A stretch of 64,000 bases of DNA, from assembly GCA_965153455.1 (NCBI GenBank), contig OZ234503.1, positions 13,211,118 to 13,275,117 on the forward strand, written 5' to 3'. Source of the stretch: Sphagnum compactum (lineage: Eukaryota; Bryophyta; Sphagnopsida; Sphagnales). Position 1 is the stretch's first letter; every line of letters begins with the position of its first letter. Both the position numbers and the translations under genes were made by a program. Positions 58,570-64,000 of this stretch are shown piece by piece. The notes under the pieces are model-generated. The model was given only the letters and a program-made list of their open reading frames with translations. It was not told the origin of the DNA and did no database searches.

Positions 58570-61500
58570 GATGATACAGCAGTTTTCAATGTGGGACACC
58601 TTTTTCCCATGTTCTTTAGTGGGCTATTCAGGTACCTGATGCTCATAATCTCTTGGTTTGGACCTTGACTGGGTTTTGGGTTTCAGGAAGCACTCAGGGT
58701 TGTAAGAAGTTTTGGAGAGTGTTTTCATTTTACATGCTTTTATTTCAAGTGATGATTTCAATAAAGGACTTTTGGGAGGCATTATGTATCTAGAACATCC
58801 TTCTCTGTGCCAAATGTGTAAAGCTAATGCTGACATTGAGGCATAGGACTAAGCCAAAGAGTGTACAAAGCAGTTGCTCCTAGTAGCTCCCAAGTCATTC
58901 TTGTTATCATGTGATGTACAACATTGACTACAGCCATCTGTGGTCCAAGCTGGTTCACTTTGTTCTCAGAAAAGTCTTCAGTAGTTTCTATATGCTTGTG
59001 GAAATCCCCTAACTGTCCTTGAGTAACTGTATGAAAGAAATTTGCAGTGATGAATCATGCTGGTAATCATATCTTTGCATGCCAAGTACATGATCACAAG
59101 TTAGCTCACATCAAGGCATAGATCCTATGTGCCCAGCTAGCAAGTTAATATTGAAGTTCACTAGTGATGCAATGTGGAAAGCGCCTGGGGTTCAAAAGGT
59201 AGGATCTTGTGCATCAAACCCACCTGCAACTTAACAGTGGGTTAGGGTGTTGAGGATGAATAGCCTGCAGAGAGAACAGAGAGGTAGGTTCCTTAGGCTG
59301 TGCAGCTAACTCCTGCTGTTGTAATTAAGTACTCCTTAATGGTTGCAAGTTCTCTGGTTACTGGTCATTCTGTTTCTTTTGTTGTGCTGCTTCTGAGCTG
59401 CATCATTACAGCAGTCAGGCTACACTCAGTACAAGTCATTTGATGGTAATGAACACCAACACCTTTGTTTCTGAGTATGCAGCTGCACTGGAGAAGGTAG
59501 CCTTTAGCTCACAAATTGCTCCTTAATCCTGATGTTTTATGTGTGTTTGTTGAAAGCTCTTCCATGACTTGTATTCATGCATTGAAGGCAATGGTGGAAG
59601 CCAGATAGAAAGTTTATATAGTTCCCTAATTGAAAGTCGTGGTGTATTCAAGTTTCATTTGACTGAGTAGTCTTTTCCCTGCACAGCATGTTTTGCACAG
59701 AGAGAGTGATAATGAAAATATGTAGGAGTGGAAATGGCATACACCTGGACGGAAAGAAGGGTAAACTTTTTCCTTTGTTTTCTATAGCTGCAGAGCATTA
59801 TACCAATTTGGACCAAGAGAAAGGACAGAGATATTGAGGAGGAGAGAATGGTGACCTGATTCATGGCAACACAGGAACACACTACTTTAAGCTGCTTAAT
59901 TTTTTCAGTCATGGCCTTCCCATGAGTGATGATCTCACCAACTTCAGAACAGGATTGCTGTGCCTGTCATTTGAGTAGTTCAATGTGAAATTTCCCTCAT
60001 CTTGTGTCAATAAGTCTTTTCTCCCATAACATGCCATGTGTAGTTCAATGTGAAGCTTCTCCTTCTCTTGTGATGACAAGAGACAAGCTTGTCTCAGGAA
60101 TTCATGATCTGACTGCGAGGAAATTGGGTCCCAAGCTGCACTGTTTTTAGTCAATCTCAAGAACTTCATATGAACCCTGGTGCTCAACTTAGCCTGACAT
60201 ATAGTTGAACACCAAAGAACTGGATTGCAGTTCTGTCAAAATGCAGAGTTCGTTGTAGTAAAGTCCATGCCCAGTTACTTACAGCTGTTGACAATACATG
60301 TGTAATGGTCAGTGGGTTGTTAGTAAGCATTAACAACAGAAACTGTGCTAACTACTGCAATTAGCTAGGGAATTAGAACCCAATGCAAAAAAGTGTTTCC
60401 TGTGCACCCACTATCCATCCCTCCTGGTGTTTTTGAGGCTTATGTTTTATTATGGCCAATATATCATGGCTTGAATTTTAACTTGTTTCCTTAAAGACAT
60501 CTCTTATGTTTCGTATAACATTGTTAACATGATGTTTTAAATCTAAGAAAGCAAAGCTTGCCATGATGACATGAGATGATACTTAATATCCTCTTTGAAG
60601 CTCTTGATATTGGATGGTTATGAATCACCAAGTGGTCTTGTAATATGAAGCCATTTGTGCATGTGGAATCAGAGAAAAGAAGAATTCAGAGCTTGGATGT
60701 TGCTGTGCATGAGTTGGAATGATATTTTCTGGAATTCCAACAAAAACACGGGCACCAAGGGAATGGGGCTTGCAGCTGCCCACATCAAAGGCACAACCGT
60801 TTGCATACTTCAACCAAGTACATTAGAGGGATTCAAAATGACTGACTGTGACACAGTACAGCAGCCCAAAAAATGTGATGATGTCCAGGATGGTTTTCAG
60901 CAGCTGAACATCACGATCAGATACAGCTTGATCAGCTGCTTCTTCATCATGCTGTTCTTCATTATGGGCTTCCCAATTCATTAGTGAGACTTCAGACCTG
61001 CATCATCAATCCTCAAACCCCCAGGAATCAATCATGTTTGCTTCAGATGGACTTATGTTGCATGCATTTTGTGCCCCACAATTTTCTCAGGATCCATCAA
61101 TCAAATTCCTTCATGCTAGTTTTAACAAGCATCAGTCAATGGACATTGAATACTCCAACACTCTTGGTCCAAACAAAGTGCTTGAGAGATCACAAATTGA
61201 CAATCTTACCCTAATGTGGAGAGGTCACCTACATCGTAGAATGGTGGGTGTTTACTAGAGGACTTTTGAAGATGTACAGACAGGTTTTGGCAATATACAG
61301 AGTGTGCAACTAGAACATGGACATTATGCACCCACTAGTGCATCGAATTGTAGTTAATTCTTCCTCGTTGCCACTGTCACCACCCGTGATCAGACAGCTG
61401 ACACAAGGAGTGAATGCCTGCTATGAGATATATATTTTGGCAGATGAACTAAGAGTTTATTGACTGAACAGAGAAAACTAAATTTCTTGTGTTGTTGAAT

Positions 61501-62970
61501 TTGCTCCAAAATGTCTGTAAACAAAACTAGATGGTTTTGCTCACCATGATTGCAGAGCATCACGACCATCCTGTGACGGATAGCAATTAGATGGCACAGG
61601 TTCAGCCAGAAACTCTCTGCCAATTAACTCTGCTGCTGGAATGGATTCTGGTGTCAATATCATCCCTGACATCTTAAACCTTGCAGCTTTAGAAAGATGC
61701 AGCTGTAGCTATGAATCATCCATAAGGTGAGCAGGTTAGTTGTTGTGACGAGACAAATGTGATGAACATGGCATCTGGACAATCTTGTGCAGGTTGCCTC
61801 AACTGAACTCAGTGACTACTCTACATACAACTTATGTGTAACATTGCAAGGGCAAGAATTTTCAAGCAGTGAAGAACATGCTGTGACAATGCAAGTTAGT
61901 CCAGAGCAGAAAACCAAGCTACAGCACACCATCTTTGAATTCAACAAGCACTGCACCAGAAGCGAACTGCCTTTTGAAGTTCTGAAAAAATTGATTACAC
62001 CTACTTCTCTGAGATCTACATTAAGAGCTTACACACGCGTTCAACAACTATAAAGTATCTGAACAAAAAATCGTGTCAAAGCACATCTCTGCAACCTGCA
62101 CATGACAGCAAGAAAAGTAGCAAGACATTCATCATCCACAATTCATGGTTCAAAAGAGAATTGCAACATACATACCAGCACCCGATCAATCTCCATGCAA
62201 AATCCTTTTCAGGAAGTTGAAACTGTAGCTCTTGACATAGGCAGTAGATGCTTTGGGTCTTATGCATCACTGCTCCCCATTTTTCCTCCTCTTCCCACTC
62301 AACAACCTCTGTCACATTCCCAGAAACAAAGAGAGAAAATAAACAAATGCAGCTGTCTATGCAATATTCTAAACAGATATAAGTACGAAAAGATTCTCTG
62401 AAAAGCTTGCTTGCAAGCGTTGCAAATCAATCTCCTAGAACTGACTGTCTTGCAGGCAAAACAAGACAAAACCCTAGAAGATTCGAAAATCCAACCTCAT
62501 AAGAATCATGGACCAGAATCCAAAAAAAGCATTCCCAGACAACAATCTTCTGTCTCCAAACTTTGTGTTCCTTTCACCTCTTCTCCATCATGACCTAAGG
62601 CACTATGCCATCATCACCTACCAATCTCAACACAACTCTATGCATGAAATCAAAAATTGAAAAGAGGAACCTGTCGTGAACATCTCCAAGGAAAAGCTTC
62701 ATGAGTGAAGCAGCCACATGAATTATGGAAAACTTGTCCGATGAAGAAGGAGGCTGGCTTCTAGCATCTGTAAAAAGGCAAGTTGCTGTTGAAAAAATGT
62801 CAAAAGAAAGCATGGCAACCATTCTGAACTGTAGAAGAAAACTCATTCTTCACTTTGTTGCCAGCTCCTGTTACTGACCATTTATGGTTGATCTTTATTT
62901 CTCTCACATTGTAATGGGCGTGGATTTCGCCGTTCAAAGCTGGCCTTCGCTTTGGTATCTTTCTTTGTTT
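58570..62970. other. Intergenic DNA, no gene recognised
   Basis: The first few hundred bases are the likely RPS10 3' UTR, with AATAAA at about 58,761. Short frames at 60,655-60,984 (plus), 61,787-62,053 (plus) and 62,595-62,846 (minus) are open, but their translations show no domain I recognise. If the LRR gene at 62,974 once had upstream exons, they are not visible here. Confidence 0.5.
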
Positions 62971-62973
62971 CAG

Positions 62974-63762
62974 GTCGTGGTATCAGCATCAGACCTTAAT
63001 TCGCCTCTCTTGGCGTGTCCAAAGCTTGGATCGCTCGTTCTCACGAATCCTACCATTTTGTCACTGGATGCACGTTCGACTCTCACGCTCACCAGCTCCA
63101 GTTTAAGAGAGTTCACGATGGTTGACAACATTATCTTGGAGGCTGAGGTTCTGGCGAGCCTTGAACGAGATCGCTGTACCCTCCAGCATTTTGGCCTCGT
63201 GAGCAAAGGCAAGTTACGCAAACTGACAATCAAGGGTGCACGCATCCCTGAATTGGACATTAGACCAGAAACAAGCATGTTACAAGCTCTACATGTCAGC
63301 AATTCTACAATCCTGTGGCCAGAATTCGGTCAGTTGACTTCCAAAGTTCCCAATTTGAAGGTTTTGCAGTTGCGGGGCCTTGAATACAGAGCATACTCGG
63401 ATGTCATGAACGTCAAAAAAATTGCTGAATTGATTCCCCGCTTGAACCACCTTGCTATGGCTCTAGACGATCAGCTCATGAGAGGAAATGTTGACCAGCT
63501 CTTGTTGTCATTGCGCACTTCTCTTCTTGATAAACTAGTGGTGCTGGAGCTCGAATCTATCACAGGACTCAATTTTTAATCCTTGATTGAGATGTTCCTT
63601 AGAATTTGCCCCAGTTTGAAACGATTCAAGGTGTATGCCAAATTAAAGCAAGCCCTAGGAGAAAATGGGAAAGGAAACCCTGACAGGGAAGGATTCTACA
63701 GTTCCTTTGTCAAGCTTGTGCGCAAGTTTCCAAAAGTTGACATCCAATATGAGGATATCTAG
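62974..63762 (+). pseudogene. LRR (F-box/LRR-like) gene, last exon with an in-frame stop
   Basis: The exon opens after a good acceptor (TTTCTTTGTTTCAG at 62,960-62,973). It reads VVVSASDLNSPLLACPKLGS, then repeating leucine-rich units such as LRKLTIKGARIPELDI, LQALHVSNSTI, LKVLQLRGL and KLVVLELESITGL. TAA at 63,577-63,579 stops the frame. The same frame then continues without interruption for 60 more codons, through IEMFLRICPSLKRFKVYAK and FVKLVRKFPKVDIQYEDI, to a TAG at 63,760-63,762. The post-stop text fits a further LRR and a normal C terminus, so the stop is probably a single-base change in an originally longer protein. No F-box or earlier LRR exons are visible upstream. F-box/LRR membership is my inference from the irregular LRR style. 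Confidence 0.7.
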
Positions 63763-64000
63763 GTAATATTTTCGGTGTTGTTCTTGTTGTTGGTGGCTGA
63801 AATGTTTTTGTGTTTGGATTGCTTCATTAGCTGTTGGAGACGCTTCAAATTTCCAAATGTCTCCAACACTTTCGCATGTAAGCCATAGAACCTGGAACAA
63901 GGAAGTGAAATAAGAAAAGGAGCAGCGTGTAGTCCAAACGTGTCCGGAGGACACAATGTACCCCACCCAGTGCTCTCAGGAGACAACACTTTAAACCTGC
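63763..64000. other. 3' flank of the LRR relic
   Basis: No feature recognised; open minus-strand frames here have no domain. Confidence 0.5.

Noticed and set aside
60655-60984. 109-aa plus-strand ORF with a hydrophobic C terminus
   Set aside because: No homology recognised, no promoter or splice support, and an overlapping minus-strand ORF is equally open.
61787-62053. 88-aa plus-strand ORF after a CAG acceptor-like site
   Set aside because: No domain recognised. The acceptor-like TTGTGCAG alone is too weak to call an exon of the LRR gene.

Overview
This window looks like nuclear DNA of a land plant. The protein-coding genes have GT-AG introns, their products match plant-specific families (a TET8-type tetraspanin, a SHOU4-like protein, a FAX-type plastid fatty-acid exporter, the nuclear-encoded chloroplast ATP synthase delta subunit), the telomere-like motifs are of the plant TTTAGGG type, and the non-genic DNA is AT-rich with decayed Ty3/gypsy and Ty1/copia retrotransposons and many short tandem repeats. 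A DYW-type PPR relic also fits a land plant. The wide gene spacing and the style of the PPR and LRR relics suggest a seed-free plant or a gymnosperm rather than a compact angiosperm genome, but the sequence alone does not settle the lineage.

Layout. 1-18.5 kb is gene-poor. It holds a minus-strand Ty3/gypsy pol relic (about 5.9-9.9 kb), a tRNA-derived SINE-like head beside a GGTAGG/CCTACC foldback (10.3-10.6 kb), a plus-strand Ty1/copia integrase relic (10.9-11.7 kb), and a minus-strand PPR-DYW pseudogene interrupted by a 23-bp telomeric-repeat insert (14.35-14.95 kb). A tetraspanin gene lies at 19.2-20.3 kb. 20.3-31 kb is repeat-rich: minisatellites with periods of about 37, 38, 92-95, 105 and 165-190 bp, a 585-bp segment with terminal inverted repeats, and a dispersed repeat that recurs at 53 kb. 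The SHOU4-like gene (four exons, 31.9-34.2 kb) sits just downstream of the largest minisatellite.

34.2-38.5 kb has no gene that I recognise, but contains a 185-bp inverted-repeat element. A minus-strand FAX gene in one uninterrupted reading frame (38.5-39.6 kb) is backed by a tandem array of roughly 210-220 bp units. A minus-strand five-exon pfkB-type sugar kinase (43.2-45.3 kb) is followed by repeats, then the intronless plus-strand ATP synthase delta gene (49.2-50.1 kb). 50.1-57.5 kb is repeat- and foldback-rich. The 40S ribosomal protein S10 gene (two exons) is at 57.5-58.6 kb, and the C-terminal exon of an LRR (F-box/LRR-like) gene with an in-frame stop closes the window at 63-63.8 kb.

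The genes do not form a pathway: they are independent housekeeping genes (plastid ATP synthase, plastid lipid export, cytosolic ribosome, membrane trafficking at the cell surface). The most unusual items are structural: the telomeric insert in a collapsed PPR gene, the hairpin-forming minisatellite upstream of the SHOU4-like gene, and a 105-bp minisatellite whose period keeps long spurious ORFs open.
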